A stretch of 64,000 nucleotides of DNA from Pseudomonas farris (GTDB lineage Bacteria; Pseudomonadota; Gammaproteobacteria; Pseudomonadales; Pseudomonadaceae), in contig NZ_JAHSTV010000013.1 of NCBI RefSeq assembly GCF_019145235.1, positions 124,001 through 188,000 on the forward strand, written 5' to 3'. Every line of letters starts with the position of its first letter. The stretch's first letter is position 1. Shown in pieces: positions 1 through 8,480 of the stretch. A program made the translations under genes and the position numbers. The notes beneath the pieces were generated by a model. That model was given only the letters and a program-made list of their open reading frames with translations. It had not been told where the DNA came from and searched no databases.

Positions 1-360
1 AACGACAAGGGCGCGGACATCGCAATCCTGCGCACCATCGGCGCGACGCCTCGGCAGATCATGGCGATCTTCATGGTGCAGGGCACGGTGATCGGGGTTG
101 TCGGTACCTTGATTGGCGGCGTGCTGGGTGTGATCGCAGCGCTGAACGTCAGTGAGCTGGTGGGCTGGATGGAGCGGGTCAGCGGGCAGCACATCTTCAG
201 TTCCGATGTGTACTTTGTCAGTAACTTGCCGTCGGAGCTGCAGGGCGCGGATGTGTTGTTGATCTGTTCCGCCGGTTTCATCATGAGCTTTTTGGCGACG
301 GTGTATCCGGCGTGGCGGGCGGCGAAAGTCGAGCCGGCTACTGCGTTGCGGTATTCGTAA
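1..360 (+). CDS. LolC/LolE-type lipoprotein-releasing ABC transporter permease, C-terminal part
   Basis: The reading frame is open from base 1 to the TAA at 358-360, so only the C-terminal ~119 residues are present. The first residues read NDKGADIAILRTIGATPRQI, the cytoplasmic segment typical of LolC/LolE/FtsX-type permeases. A transmembrane helix follows, then a periplasmic stretch with two more hydrophobic segments, ending in YPAWRAAKVEPATALRYS, a hallmark ending of LolC/E. The family forms the inner-membrane part of the LolCDE machine that releases lipoproteins to LolA. LolC and LolE cannot be separated from this fragment. Confidence 0.9.
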   Translation, partial: NDKGADIAILRTIGATPRQIMAIFMVQGTVIGVVGTLIGGVLGVIAALNVSELVGWMERVSGQHIFSSDVYFVSNLPSELQGADVLLICSAGFIMSFLATVYPAWRAAKVEPATALRYS

Positions 361-370
361 GCCGTTACAT

Positions 371-470
371 CGCCTTCGCGAGCAAGCCCGCTCCCACATT
401 GGATCTGAGTCGGTCACAAATTTGTGATTCAACTCGGTCAAATGTGGGAGCGGGCTTGCTCGCGAAGGGG
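371..470. repeat. Inverted pair of REP elements
   Basis: Two copies of the Pseudomonas REP core lie in opposite orientation, at about 373-400 (TTCGCGAGCAAGCCCGCTCC) and 441-468 (GTGGGAGCGGGCTTGCTCGC), separated by about 40 bases. They fill the gap between the convergent ends of the lol permease and copS genes, where such a hairpin can protect or end transcripts. Confidence 0.85.
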
Positions 471-485
471 CCAGACATGCCGCCC

Positions 486-1835
486 TCAATCCCCCTTCGG
501 CAACTCAATCACAAACCGCGTCCATCCGTTATCCGATTCGCAATGAATCTGCCCGCCATGGGCGCGGATGATCGACTGGGTGATCGCCAGCCCCAACCCC
601 GCATGCTCACTGCTGCCTTCACGACGCGCCGGGTCTGCCCGGTAGAAGCGGTCAAACAAGCGCGGCAACAAGTCTTCAGAAATCCCTTCACCATTGTTTT
701 CAACAGTCAGGTTCAAGCCTGCCGGCTGCTCGACAATTTTCACCCGCACCTCGCCACCGACCGGGGTAAACCGCAACGCATTGTCCAGTAAATTGGACAG
801 CGCCCGACGCAGCATGCTGCGGTCGCCCTGCATGCTCGCGCTGCCGTCACGACTCAACTTCACCTGAGCGTCCTCGGCCAACGGTGCAAAGAACTCCAGC
901 AGCACATCGGCTTCCTCCGCCAGTTCCAGCGGTTCACGTTTGGGCATCAGCAAGCCATGGTCAGCCTTGGCCAGGTACAACATGTCATTGACCAGTTGCG
1001 CCATCCATTGCAGTTCTTCGAGATTGCTGTGCAGCGCTTCGCGGTAATCCTCGATGGGGCGAGGGCGGGTGAGGGTGACCTGAGTATGGGTCAGCAAGTT
1101 CGACAGGGGGGTGCGCAGTTCATGGGCGATGTCGGCAGAGAAGGCCGAGAGACGCTGAAAAGAGTCGTCGAGGCGTCCGAGCATGGCGTTGAAGCTGTAA
1201 GCCAATTCCTCGAGCTCTGGCGGCATGTCTGCTTCTGGCAGACGAGCATTGAGCGATTGCGCCGACACGCCGCTGGCGACCGCGCTCATACGCCGCAGCG
1301 GGCGCAAACCACTGCGCGCCGCCCAGGCACCGAGCAGGGCAGTGGCCAGCGCTGACAAGCCGACGGTCAGCCAGATCAGATGCTGCATGCGTTGCAGAAA
1401 GTGTTGGTGATGGGTGATGTCCAGCAGCAAGGTCAATTGCGGTGAGTCGGGTTTGTCGGGGAACAGCGGTGCATTCAGGACGCGATAGTCGGTGCCGTCG
1501 TTGCTCATCGTCGACAGGCCTGGTTGGAGCGGCAAGTCTTTGGGTAAACGGTCCGAGCTGTCGTACAAGCGTTGGCCGTCACTGCCAATGATGCGCAGCG
1601 AAAGATCGGCTTGTCGGCTCAATTCATCGGCCAGTCTGGTCTCGCTTTCGCTGGACTGGATGTCATCCAGCGCCCGGCGCAAGCCAATCAGCTTGCCATC
1701 CAGCAACTGCTGGTCCAACTCGACAAAGTGCGCCTCGCTGGCGCGACTGAACAACACCCCGGCGAACAACGACACCACGGCAGTGCAAGCTGCGAACAGC
1801 AGCGCCAGACGATTGCTTAGTGAAAGTCGGCGCAT
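486..1835 (-). CDS. copS: Copper/heavy-metal sensor histidine kinase, CopS type
   Basis: A 449-residue sensor kinase with an N-terminal membrane helix (about 12-30), a periplasmic sensor loop, a second helix (about 152-172), a HAMP linker and a HisKA domain with phospho-acceptor His238 in IAHELRTPL. A HATPase domain with N, G1 (LFDRFYRAD) and G2 (GLGLAI) boxes follows. The layout and the ending match heavy-metal sensor kinases (CusS/CopS). Its start overlaps the stop of the response regulator gene, so the two are co-translated. The neighbouring cupredoxin gene and the copABCD operon at 50.6-54.6 kb support copper as the signal. That is inference; silver or cadmium sensing cannot be excluded. 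Confidence 0.88.
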   Translation of the reverse strand: MRRLSLSNRLALLFAACTAVVSLFAGVLFSRASEAHFVELDQQLLDGKLIGLRRALDDIQSSESETRLADELSRQADLSLRIIGSDGQRLYDSSDRLPKDLPLQPGLSTMSNDGTDYRVLNAPLFPDKPDSPQLTLLLDITHHQHFLQRMQHLIWLTVGLSALATALLGAWAARSGLRPLRRMSAVASGVSAQSLNARLPEADMPPELEELAYSFNAMLGRLDDSFQRLSAFSADIAHELRTPLSNLLTHTQVTLTRPRPIEDYREALHSNLEELQWMAQLVNDMLYLAKADHGLLMPKREPLELAEEADVLLEFFAPLAEDAQVKLSRDGSASMQGDRSMLRRALSNLLDNALRFTPVGGEVRVKIVEQPAGLNLTVENNGEGISEDLLPRLFDRFYRADPARREGSSEHAGLGLAITQSIIRAHGGQIHCESDNGWTRFVIELPKGD

Positions 1836-2515
1836 CAGGCAGGGCGCTCTTCAAGGACGTAGCCCATGCCGCGCACGGTGTGGATCAGCTTGTTCGGGAA
1901 ATCATCGTCGATCTTCAGGCGCAAACGGCGGATCGCCACTTCGATAACATTGGTATCGCTGTCGAAATTCATGTCCCACACCTGGGAAGCGATCAGCGAC
2001 TTGGGCAGAACTTCGCCTTGTCGCCGCAGGAGCATTTCCAGCAGGGCGAATTCCTTGGCGGTCAGGTCGATGCGCTGACCGTTGCGCTCGACCCGGCGGC
2101 GGATCAGATCCAGGCGCAAGTCGGAAAGTTGCAGGCTGGTTTCCTGAGGCGTGGCGCTTCCGCGACGTAGCAGACTGCGAACCCGCGCCAGCAGTTCGGA
2201 GAAGGCGAACGGTTTGACCAGATAGTCGTCGGCGCCCAGCTCAAGGCCGTGGACCCTGTCCTCTACCGCGTCTCTAGCGGTAAGAAACAGTACCGGTGTG
2301 TCGAGACCAGCGCCGCGCACCGCTTGCAGAATCTGCCAGCCATCGCGACCAGGCAGCATCACATCGAGAATCAACAAGGCGTAATCGCCGCTCAACGCCA
2401 ATTGCTGGCCGGTGTTGCCGTCTGCCGCCAGTTCGGTGGTGAACCCGGCCTCGGTCAGGCCCTGGCGCAGGTAGTGGCCGGTTTTCGGTTGGTCTTCGAC
2501 GATCAGCAGTTTCAT
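1835..2515 (-). CDS. copR: Copper response regulator, CopR type (OmpR family)
   Basis: A 226-residue OmpR-family regulator: receiver domain with phospho-acceptor Asp51 (LILDVMLPG) and Lys in LVKPF, then a winged-helix DNA-binding domain ending VRGMGYVLEERPA. It is the first gene of a two-gene operon with the kinase and is divergent from the cupredoxin gene. The 155 bp between them contain an inverted repeat matching the known CopR/CusR box. A similar box lies upstream of copA near 54.75 kb, so this protein probably controls both places. Confidence 0.9.
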   Translation of the reverse strand: MKLLIVEDQPKTGHYLRQGLTEAGFTTELAADGNTGQQLALSGDYALLILDVMLPGRDGWQILQAVRGAGLDTPVLFLTARDAVEDRVHGLELGADDYLVKPFAFSELLARVRSLLRRGSATPQETSLQLSDLRLDLIRRRVERNGQRIDLTAKEFALLEMLLRRQGEVLPKSLIASQVWDMNFDSDTNVIEVAIRRLRLKIDDDFPNKLIHTVRGMGYVLEERPA

Positions 2516-2574
2516 GGGCGACTCGGGCAGTTGGAACAGGTGCGTTATACCGTGGGCGGCGGCGAAGCAGGCCT

Positions 2575-2605
2575 ACCTGACAAAGTTGTAATTTGTCTGT
2601 CAGGT
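2575..2605. promoter_or_regulatory. Putative CopR box between copR and the cupredoxin gene
   Basis: A perfect 8 bp inverted repeat, ACCTGACA (2575-2582) and TGTCAGGT (2598-2605), brackets the sequence AAGTTGTAATTTGTC. The left part, TGACAAAGTTGTAAT, fits the published cop/cus box pattern TGACA-n4-TGTAAT. Its place in the divergent copRS/cupredoxin spacer suggests autoregulation plus activation of the cupredoxin gene. Confidence 0.75.
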
Positions 2606-2669
2606 GGTTGGCAGTACCCGCAGCTTAGAGTTTCCCACAAGCTGAACCTCATCTTGTTGGAGCGCGACT

Positions 2670-3197
2670 ATGTTTTTGCACAATCGTCTGGTACTGGCTG
2701 CTTGCTTACTGACTCTGAGCCTGGGGCTTGAGGCTTCCCCCGCGCATTCCTATGACTTCGGTCAACCAGCGACGGCCGCCAAGGCTACCCGCAGCGTTGA
2801 AGTGGTGATGGGCGACATGTCCTTCACTTCCAAGGCGATGGATATCAAGGCCGGGGAAACCGTGCGTTTTGTACTGGTGAATAAAGGCCAGTTATTGCAC
2901 GAATTCAACCTCGGCGACGCGGCGATGCATGCCCGGCACCAGCAGGAAATGCTCCAGATGCAGCAAAGCGGCATGCTTATGCCCACAGGGATGAAGACCA
3001 TGGACCACGGCTCCATGGGCCATTCTTCCGAAGGGCATGGGATGAAACACGATGACCCGAACAGCGTGCTGGTGGAACCAGGCAAAACCGCCGAGCTGAC
3101 CTGGACGTTCACCAAGGCCGCCCACCTGGAATTTGCCTGCAATATCCCCGGCCACTATCAGGCCGGTATGGTCGGCAAACTGACAGTCAGTCAGTAA
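2670..3197 (+). CDS. Secreted cupredoxin-like copper protein
   Basis: A 175-residue protein with a signal peptide (about 1-25, hydrophobic core LAACLLTLSLGL) and a plastocyanin-like fold. The type-1 copper ligands can be read: His in LLHEFNLGD and, near the end, Cys-x4-His-x4-Met (FACNIPGHYQAGM). A central loop is rich in Met and His (MDHGSMGHSSEGHGMKH), as in periplasmic copper-binding proteins. It follows the CopR box and is divergent from copRS, so it is most likely a copper-induced periplasmic copper binder or electron carrier. The start follows GGAGCG about 7 bases upstream of the ATG. Confidence 0.85.
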   Translation: MFLHNRLVLAACLLTLSLGLEASPAHSYDFGQPATAAKATRSVEVVMGDMSFTSKAMDIKAGETVRFVLVNKGQLLHEFNLGDAAMHARHQQEMLQMQQSGMLMPTGMKTMDHGSMGHSSEGHGMKHDDPNSVLVEPGKTAELTWTFTKAAHLEFACNIPGHYQAGMVGKLTVSQ

Positions 3198-3258
3198 GCA
3201 CTCAAAGGCGGGAGCAAAGGCTGGTAGAATCCGCTGATTCTTCAGTCAGGTTTCCGCC

Positions 3259-4089
3259 ATGCATCCCGCAGCCGAACACTCGCCGCTGGGCAAATCCAGC
3301 GAATACATCGCCACCTATACGCCGTCCTTGCTGTTCCCGATCCCGCGCACCGCGAAATGGGCCGAGCTGGGCCTGACGGCTGAAACCCTGCCGTACAAGG
3401 GTGTGGACTTCTGGAACTGCTTCGAACTGTCGTGGCTGTTGCCATCCGGCAAGCCTGTGGTGGCGATTGGCGAATTCAGCATTCCGGCGGATTCGCCGAA
3501 CATCATCGAATCGAAGTCGTTCAAGCTGTACCTCAACTCGCTGAACCAGACAGCGTTTGCCGATACCGCAAGCCTTGAAGCGACACTGGCGAAAGACCTC
3601 TCGGCCGCTGCTGGCAAACCGGTGGGCGTGCGGATTCGCAGCTTGAAAGATGTTGAGGCAGAAGGCGTCGTGGCGTTGCCGGGCGTGTGCATCGATGACC
3701 TGGACATCAGCGTCAGCAACTATGAACATCCGCGTCCGGAACTGCTGCGGTGCGATGAGTCGCTCATTATTGAAGAGAGCGTGCACAGCCATTTGCTCAA
3801 ATCCAACTGCCCGGTTACCAGTCAACCGGATTGGGGCAGCGTGGCGGTGGAGTATCGCGGCGCGGCGCTGGACCATGCGAGTTTGCTGGAATACATCGTG
3901 AGCTTCCGCCAGCACTCGGACTTCCATGAGCAGTGTGTGGAGCGGATTTTCCTCGACCTGCAACGGTTGCTGAAACCAGAGAAACTGACGGTGTATGCAC
4001 GGTATGTGCGTCGCGGTGGGTTGGACATCAACCCGTATCGCAGCACCGAAGAAGTGCAACTGCCGAACCATCGCTTGGTCCGTCAGTAA
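3259..4089 (+). CDS. queF: NADPH-dependent 7-cyano-7-deazaguanine reductase QueF
   Basis: A 276-residue protein of the long bimodular QueF type. It reduces preQ0 to preQ1 in queuosine biosynthesis, in the cytoplasm. The N-terminal module carries the substrate signature around VAIGEFSIPADSPNIIESKSF. The C-terminal module has the catalytic Cys184 in LKSNCPVTSQPDWG and the NADPH motif ESFK-like. Length and order match the gammaproteobacterial enzyme. It stands alone, followed by a REP pair. Confidence 0.96.
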   Translation: MHPAAEHSPLGKSSEYIATYTPSLLFPIPRTAKWAELGLTAETLPYKGVDFWNCFELSWLLPSGKPVVAIGEFSIPADSPNIIESKSFKLYLNSLNQTAFADTASLEATLAKDLSAAAGKPVGVRIRSLKDVEAEGVVALPGVCIDDLDISVSNYEHPRPELLRCDESLIIEESVHSHLLKSNCPVTSQPDWGSVAVEYRGAALDHASLLEYIVSFRQHSDFHEQCVERIFLDLQRLLKPEKLTVYARYVRRGGLDINPYRSTEEVQLPNHRLVRQ

Positions 4090-4095
4090 AGCTCC

Positions 4096-4190
4096 AATGT
4101 GGGAGCGGGCTTGCTCGCGAAGACGTCGGCACATTCAACATCAACGTGCCTGCCAGACCGCTTTCGCGAGCAAGCCCGCTCCCACAAGGG
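4096..4190. repeat. Inverted pair of REP elements downstream of queF
   Basis: Copies of the GTGGGAGCGGGCTTGCTCGC element lie at about 4098-4122 (forward) and 4161-4187 (reverse complement), about 40 bases apart. They form a potential stem in the queF 3' region. Confidence 0.85.
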
Positions 4191-4213
4191 ATTGCATTTC
4201 AGGTCGCAGACAT

Positions 4214-4247
4214 TAAAAAGCCCCGCTATCGATAGCGGGGCTTTTTG
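4214..4247. terminator. Rho-independent terminator, bidirectional
   Basis: The sequence AAAAAGCCCCGCTATC GATAGCGGGGCTTTTT forms a near-perfect 14-16 bp stem with A and T tracts on both sides. It lies between the convergent queF and DUF4404-like genes and can serve both. Confidence 0.93.
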
Positions 4248-4259
4248 CATCTTGCGGGT

Positions 4260-4523
4260 TCAGATTCCCATATTGGCCAAGGCTTGCACGATGTTGCGCA
4301 AGGTGCCGGCAAGGGTCGGGTGTTCGAGTTCGAAGCGCTCGACGGCCAGGTTCACATTGTCGGCGAGGTTGGTGTCCTGGGTTTTGGTTTCGAGTTCAAG
4401 TTCCAGTTCGATCTGTTCCATCAGCGCGTGCAAGTCTGCGCGTTCGGCTTCGGTCAGCGGTGGATTCTGTTCCAATTGCTCGCGCAGTTTGTTGAGCTGT
4501 TCTTGCAGTTCGCGGGCAGGCAT
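4260..4523 (-). CDS. DUF4404 family protein
   Basis: An 87-residue, highly charged and probably all-helical protein (MPARELQEQLNKLREQLEQN...). The composition and pattern match the small DUF4404 proteins of Pseudomonas, whose function is unknown. The ATG at 4523 is preferred over one 11 codons upstream because AAGGAAG stands 7 bases before it. The acidic helices with a heptad-like Leu spacing suggest a coiled coil. It ends 13 bases before the bidirectional terminator. Confidence 0.75.
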   Translation of the reverse strand: MPARELQEQLNKLREQLEQNPPLTEAERADLHALMEQIELELELETKTQDTNLADNVNLAVERFELEHPTLAGTLRNIVQALANMGI

Positions 4524-4632
4524 GGCGTTCTTCCTTTTATCGATAGGCACTGGCATAGACCGCAGCGGCGCGCCAAAGGTCTATGGCTGACCTTTAGATT
4601 AATCCACTCCCGGGCAAACTGCATGATCTCGA

Positions 4633-5253
4633 TCAGGGCTTTTCGCCCTTGAGCCGGCGCAGGCTGATATCGGCCAGGCAAGTGTCGAGTTCGCCCAAAT
4701 GATCGATCACCGAATGCACGCCCAGGCCGAACAGTTGCATTGTCGCCTTGCCGCGCAGGTGTTCCCGTTCCTTTTGACTCAAGGCCTGCCATTCGCTGGG
4801 GGCCAGCCCGCACAGCGAGCCGCAGGACGCCAGGCCAATGGTCCACAACCCGGCATTCAGGCCCGATTGCAGAAGACGCGGTTCGCCGCTGACCAGCACG
4901 CAACCGTCCAGACGTTCGACATTCAACGCCATCAACGCTTGCCAACAGGCGTTCGGGGCCGGCCATGGATTGATTGTTGCCGGGTGTTGCGAAGGCTTGA
5001 TCCAGCCCGGGAGTGCCGCGGCCAGAGAGTGGCTGAGGGCGGGGGGCAGTTCATCGAGCCAGGCGCAAGGAATCTGTTGGCGCTGCAAGCTGGACAGACT
5101 ATCCAAAGCGCCGAGCGTGACTTCGGTATGTTCGGCAGTCAGTGTGCCGGCTTGACGAGTGCGTGCGCCGAAATCCACCAGACATCCACTGAGGCCGAAC
5201 AGTACAGCGGTCAGGTTGGGAGCGATGAGAGGCGAGGTTTCGGCGCGCGGCAT
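4633..5253 (-). CDS. HAD-like protein lacking the catalytic aspartate
   Basis: A 206-residue protein related to HAD-superfamily hydrolases (phosphonoacetaldehyde hydrolase-like). The first HAD motif should read DxDG(T/V)L, but here the segment is AVLFGLSGCLVDFG: the nucleophile Asp and the Asp two residues later are replaced by Gly and Ser. The later parts (LVSGEPRLLQSGLNAGLWTIGL) still follow the HAD pattern of motif III-IV, and length and hydrophobic core are kept. It is therefore probably a pseudo-enzyme with a binding or regulatory role. It is divergent from mlaA. Confidence 0.65.
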   Translation of the reverse strand: MPRAETSPLIAPNLTAVLFGLSGCLVDFGARTRQAGTLTAEHTEVTLGALDSLSSLQRQQIPCAWLDELPPALSHSLAAALPGWIKPSQHPATINPWPAPNACWQALMALNVERLDGCVLVSGEPRLLQSGLNAGLWTIGLASCGSLCGLAPSEWQALSQKEREHLRGKATMQLFGLGVHSVIDHLGELDTCLADISLRRLKGEKP

Positions 5254-5455
5254 GTCAACATCCTTGAAATAGTAACAAGGCTATTCGTGGACGGTGACAG
5301 TTGAGTGACACTGATGTGAATCGCTCCCAGCCAGGAAGAATTCATCCGGGGGGCGTCGCGCACGATGCTGCCTAAACCGGGTTATCCGTCATATACTAGC
5401 GGCCTTTGCGCCTGGGCCAAGCCCCCGCGCCAGTACGAATCCAAGGAGTTTCTCT

Positions 5456-6145
5456 ATGCGCTGGAGCAATCGACTCGCTCAGCTTTGTATGTGTGCCAGT
5501 GTATTGCTGGTTCCGTTTGCGGCTCAGGCTGCCACGGAAGAAGATCCTTGGGAAAGCATTAATCGCCCGATCTACAAGTTCAACGATTTTGTCGACACTT
5601 ACGCACTGAAGCCATTGGCTCAGGGCTATCAATTCGTCACGCCGCAGTTTCTGGAAGATGGCATCCACAACATGTTCCGCAACGTTGGTGATGTGACCAA
5701 CCTCGCCAACGACGTGTTGCAGGTCAAACCCGCCGCGGCAGGCGTCGACACTGCGCGTTTGATCTTCAACACCACCTTCGGCCTGCTGGGCTTCTTCGAC
5801 GTGGGCACCCAGATGGGCCTGCATCGCAATGATGAAGACTTCGGCCAGACCCTCGGTTATTGGGGAGTGGGCAGCGGCCCATACTTGATGCTGCCGCTCA
5901 TGGGGCCAAGCACCTTGCGTGATGCGCCTTCCAAGTATGTCGACGGCTATACCGGCCCGTACCGCTACATCCACGACGTGCCGGTGCGTAATTCGATCTT
6001 CGGCCTGAACATCGTCGACACCCGCGCCAACCTGCTGTCGGCCGAGAAGCTGGTCAGCGGCGACAAATACACCTTCATTCGCAATGCGTACCTGCAAAAC
6101 CGCGAATTCAAAGTCAAGGACGGCCAGGTTGAAGACGATTTTTGA
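5456..6145 (+). CDS. mlaA: MlaA/VacJ family protein, outer-membrane lipid asymmetry
   Basis: A 229-residue VacJ family protein (DPWESINRPIYKFND, then the family core GPYLMLPLMGPSTLRDA). The family removes misplaced phospholipids from the outer leaflet of the outer membrane with the MlaFEDBC system. A signal peptide is present (about 1-25, ending AQA), but no Cys stands at the cleavage site, so the lipidation seen in E. coli MlaA is not supported here. AAGGAG stands about 10 bases before the ATG. A strong terminator follows. Confidence 0.93.
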   Translation: MRWSNRLAQLCMCASVLLVPFAAQAATEEDPWESINRPIYKFNDFVDTYALKPLAQGYQFVTPQFLEDGIHNMFRNVGDVTNLANDVLQVKPAAAGVDTARLIFNTTFGLLGFFDVGTQMGLHRNDEDFGQTLGYWGVGSGPYLMLPLMGPSTLRDAPSKYVDGYTGPYRYIHDVPVRNSIFGLNIVDTRANLLSAEKLVSGDKYTFIRNAYLQNREFKVKDGQVEDDF

Positions 6146-6160
6146 TCTCGACCGGTAAAC

Positions 6161-6196
6161 GAAGAAGGCGGCCATTTTGGCCGCCTTCTTTCGTTT
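6161..6196. terminator. Terminator after mlaA
   Basis: GAAGAAGGCGGCCATTTTGGCCGCCTTCTTTC forms a stem of about 12 bp with a TTTT loop and a T-rich tail. It sits between the convergent mlaA and PilZ genes and is symmetric enough to work on both strands. Confidence 0.93.
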
Positions 6197-6216
6197 GGCT
6201 TTGCGGGTTAATCGGG

Positions 6217-6516
6217 TTATTTCATCTTCAGGATTGTAAGCCCGAGTTTCTGATTACCATCGTCCTGTGCTTTCACCCATACCACCTCGGTGTCGGCCTC
6301 AAGGCCTTTTAGCGCCGCATGATCGGAATCGATCCGCACACTGAGCCGGTCACCGACCTTGAATAAGCGGGGCGCTTCAACCTGCATGCCGCTGCTGGAA
6401 AGGTCGATACAGACGGCTGGCACCTCGTCGCCTTCATGAATCAGCGCCACATCGGCATCTACCCGCATGCGGATGAAATCGCGCTTTTCGCTGTAGTCCC
6501 GCTCAGTTTGGCTCAT
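6217..6516 (-). CDS. PilZ domain protein
   Basis: A 99-residue single-domain PilZ protein. The c-di-GMP-binding signature is complete: RDFIRMRVDADV, with RxxxR in the form KRDFIR near the N-terminus, then the D/N-x-S-x-x-G motif as DLSSSGMQVEAP. It is expected to be a cytoplasmic c-di-GMP effector. AAGGAAGGA lies 8-10 bases upstream of the ATG. Two c-di-GMP enzymes are encoded later in the window, but no direct link can be read from the sequence. Confidence 0.9.
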   Translation of the reverse strand: MSQTERDYSEKRDFIRMRVDADVALIHEGDEVPAVCIDLSSSGMQVEAPRLFKVGDRLSVRIDSDHAALKGLEADTEVVWVKAQDDGNQKLGLTILKMK

Positions 6517-6793
6517 GGGCTCGATCCTTCCTTTGGGTTACGGTTTTGCCTGTTCTTATAACTCCCGGTGATTTGACAAGTAAAGACGTCAAGCGACCAT
6601 CGGCGTGAGCTTGAAACGCCTCGCGGATGGGAGTACCGTCTGCGCCTTAGAAGGGCACCTTTGGTGGACCTGTGAGTAGGGCAAACGCTCGAAAACGGTG
6701 CAATCAGAGAGGCTAGAAAGCGAATCCAGTAGTGTGTGCGGGGGCCAATGCCCAGCCTGCTACGCCAACCTAATTCTGGCGCCGTTTGCCCAC

Positions 6794-7975
6794 ATGCCAA
6801 AAACCAGTGCCACGCTGCTGATAATCGATGATGACGAAGTAGTGCGCGCGAGCCTCGCGGCCTACTTGGAAGACAGTGGTTTCAGTGTCCTGCAGGCCAG
6901 CAACGGCCAGCAGGGTCTTCAGGTATTCGAGCAAGACAAGCCCGACTTGGTCATCTGCGATCTGCGCATGCCGCAGATGGGCGGACTCGAACTCATTCGC
7001 CAGGTCACCGAGCTGTCGCCGCAAACCCCGGTGATCGTGGTATCGGGCGCCGGCGTGATGAACGACGCGGTCGAGGCCCTGCGCCTGGGCGCGGCGGACT
7101 ACCTGATCAAGCCTCTAGAAGATCTGGCCGTGCTCGAGCACTCCGTGCGCCGGGCTCTGGATCGTGCGCGTCTGCTGCTGGAAAACCAGCGCTATCGCGA
7201 GAAGCTGGAAAAGGCCAACCGCGAGCTCGAAGCCAGCCTGAACCTGCTCCAGGAAGACCAGAACGCCGGTCGCCAGGTGCAGATGAACATGCTGCCGGTC
7301 AGCCCCTGGAGCATTGATGAGTTCCAGTTTGCGCACCAGATCATTCCATCGCTGTACCTGTCGGGCGATTTCGTTGACTACTTTCGGGTCGACGAGCGTC
7401 GGGTAGCGTTTTACCTGGCGGACGTTTCCGGTCATGGCGCCTCTTCAGCCTTCGTTACCGTGCTGTTGAAGTTCATGACCACGCGCTTGCTGTTCGAATC
7501 CAAGCGCAACGGCACATTGCCAGAGTTCAAGCCTTCAGAGGTTCTTGGTCATATCAACCGGGGCCTGATCAGTTGTAAGCTGGGTAAACACGTCACAATG
7601 GTCGGTGGAGTCATCGACGAGGAGACCGGTTTGTTGACCTATAGCATCGGCGGTCATCTGCCGTTGCCTGTGTTGTACACGCCAGACAGTGTTCGTTACC
7701 TGGAAGGGCGCGGTCTGCCGGTGGGCCTCTTCAATGAAGCCACCTACGAAGACCACGTACTGGAATTGCCGCCAGTGTTCAGCTTGACGCTGATGTCTGA
7801 TGGCATTTTGGACCTTTTGCCAGAACCCACACTCAAAGATAAAGAAGCTGCTTTACCTCAACGGGTGAAGGCAGCGGGCGGCAGCCTGGATGGTCTGCGC
7901 CAGGTTTTTGGATTGGCCACGCTAGGGGAGATGCCGGATGATATCGCCCTGTTGGTGTTGAGCAGGAATCTTTAA
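6794..7975 (+). CDS. rssB: RssB-type response regulator with PP2C-like phosphatase domain
   Basis: A 393-residue protein with a receiver domain (phospho-acceptor Asp56 in LVICDLRMPQMGG), a coiled-coil linker (about 130-165) and a C-terminal PP2C/SpoIIE-like phosphatase domain (YLADVSGHGASSAFV, LMSDGILDLLPE). This is the Pseudomonas RssB architecture. It works in stationary phase as a sigma-S adaptor and, with the STAS protein encoded next, in partner switching. The ATG at 6794 is chosen because the receiver domain begins there; an open upstream extension shows no similarity. The stop overlaps the next start (TAATG). Confidence 0.88.
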   Translation: MPKTSATLLIIDDDEVVRASLAAYLEDSGFSVLQASNGQQGLQVFEQDKPDLVICDLRMPQMGGLELIRQVTELSPQTPVIVVSGAGVMNDAVEALRLGAADYLIKPLEDLAVLEHSVRRALDRARLLLENQRYREKLEKANRELEASLNLLQEDQNAGRQVQMNMLPVSPWSIDEFQFAHQIIPSLYLSGDFVDYFRVDERRVAFYLADVSGHGASSAFVTVLLKFMTTRLLFESKRNGTLPEFKPSEVLGHINRGLISCKLGKHVTMVGGVIDEETGLLTYSIGGHLPLPVLYTPDSVRYLEGRGLPVGLFNEATYEDHVLELPPVFSLTLMSDGILDLLPEPTLKDKEAALPQRVKAAGGSLDGLRQVFGLATLGEMPDDIALLVLSRNL

Positions 7976-8457
7976 TGAGTACCGGTAGAATCCAGTTCGC
8001 CGAGCAGGACGGCACCTTCGTCCTGAAGTTCGTCGGTGAAGTTCGCCTGACCCTGTGTTCGGCGTTGGATGCGACTATTGAGCGGATCTTCACTGCGTTG
8101 AATTTCAACGCCATCGTGATCGACCTGACCGAAACCCGCAGCATCGACAGCACCACCCTGGGCCTGCTGGCCAAACTGTCGATCCTGTCGCGGCAAAAGG
8201 TCGGCCTGCTGCCGACCGTCGTCACCACCCACGAAGACATCACCCGTCTGCTGCAGTCCATGGGTTTCGAGCAAGTGTTCAACATCGTTGACCGCCCGAT
8301 CCCATGCCCTGAATGCCTGACCGACCTGCCAGACCAGGATCAGTCCGAAGAAGTGGTACGCGTCAAAGTCCTCGAAGCGCACAAAATCCTCATGGGCCTG
8401 AACGACTCCAACCGTGAGGCGTTCCATGACCTGGTGAATGCGCTGGAGCGGCATTGA
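7975..8457 (+). CDS. rssC: STAS-domain anti-anti-sigma factor, RssC type
   Basis: A 160-residue protein with an N-terminal STAS domain (about 1-110). The conserved phosphorylatable Ser lies in the segment TRSIDSTTLGLLAKLS. A C-terminal extension has a Cys pair (PCPECLTDLP). The gene is translationally coupled to rssB (TAATG), whose PP2C-like domain is the expected phosphatase for the STAS serine. Together they form a partner-switching module acting on stationary-phase or surface-related regulation. The function is inferred from the P. aeruginosa pair. Confidence 0.88.
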   Translation: MSTGRIQFAEQDGTFVLKFVGEVRLTLCSALDATIERIFTALNFNAIVIDLTETRSIDSTTLGLLAKLSILSRQKVGLLPTVVTTHEDITRLLQSMGFEQVFNIVDRPIPCPECLTDLPDQDQSEEVVRVKVLEAHKILMGLNDSNREAFHDLVNALERH

Positions 8458-8480
8458 CTCCCTAAAACGGTACGGGTCTG

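Noticed and set aside
486..2515. Long plus-strand frames opposite copS and copR
   Set aside because: They are mirror frames of GC-rich coding DNA; the minus-strand proteins have complete kinase and regulator motifs.
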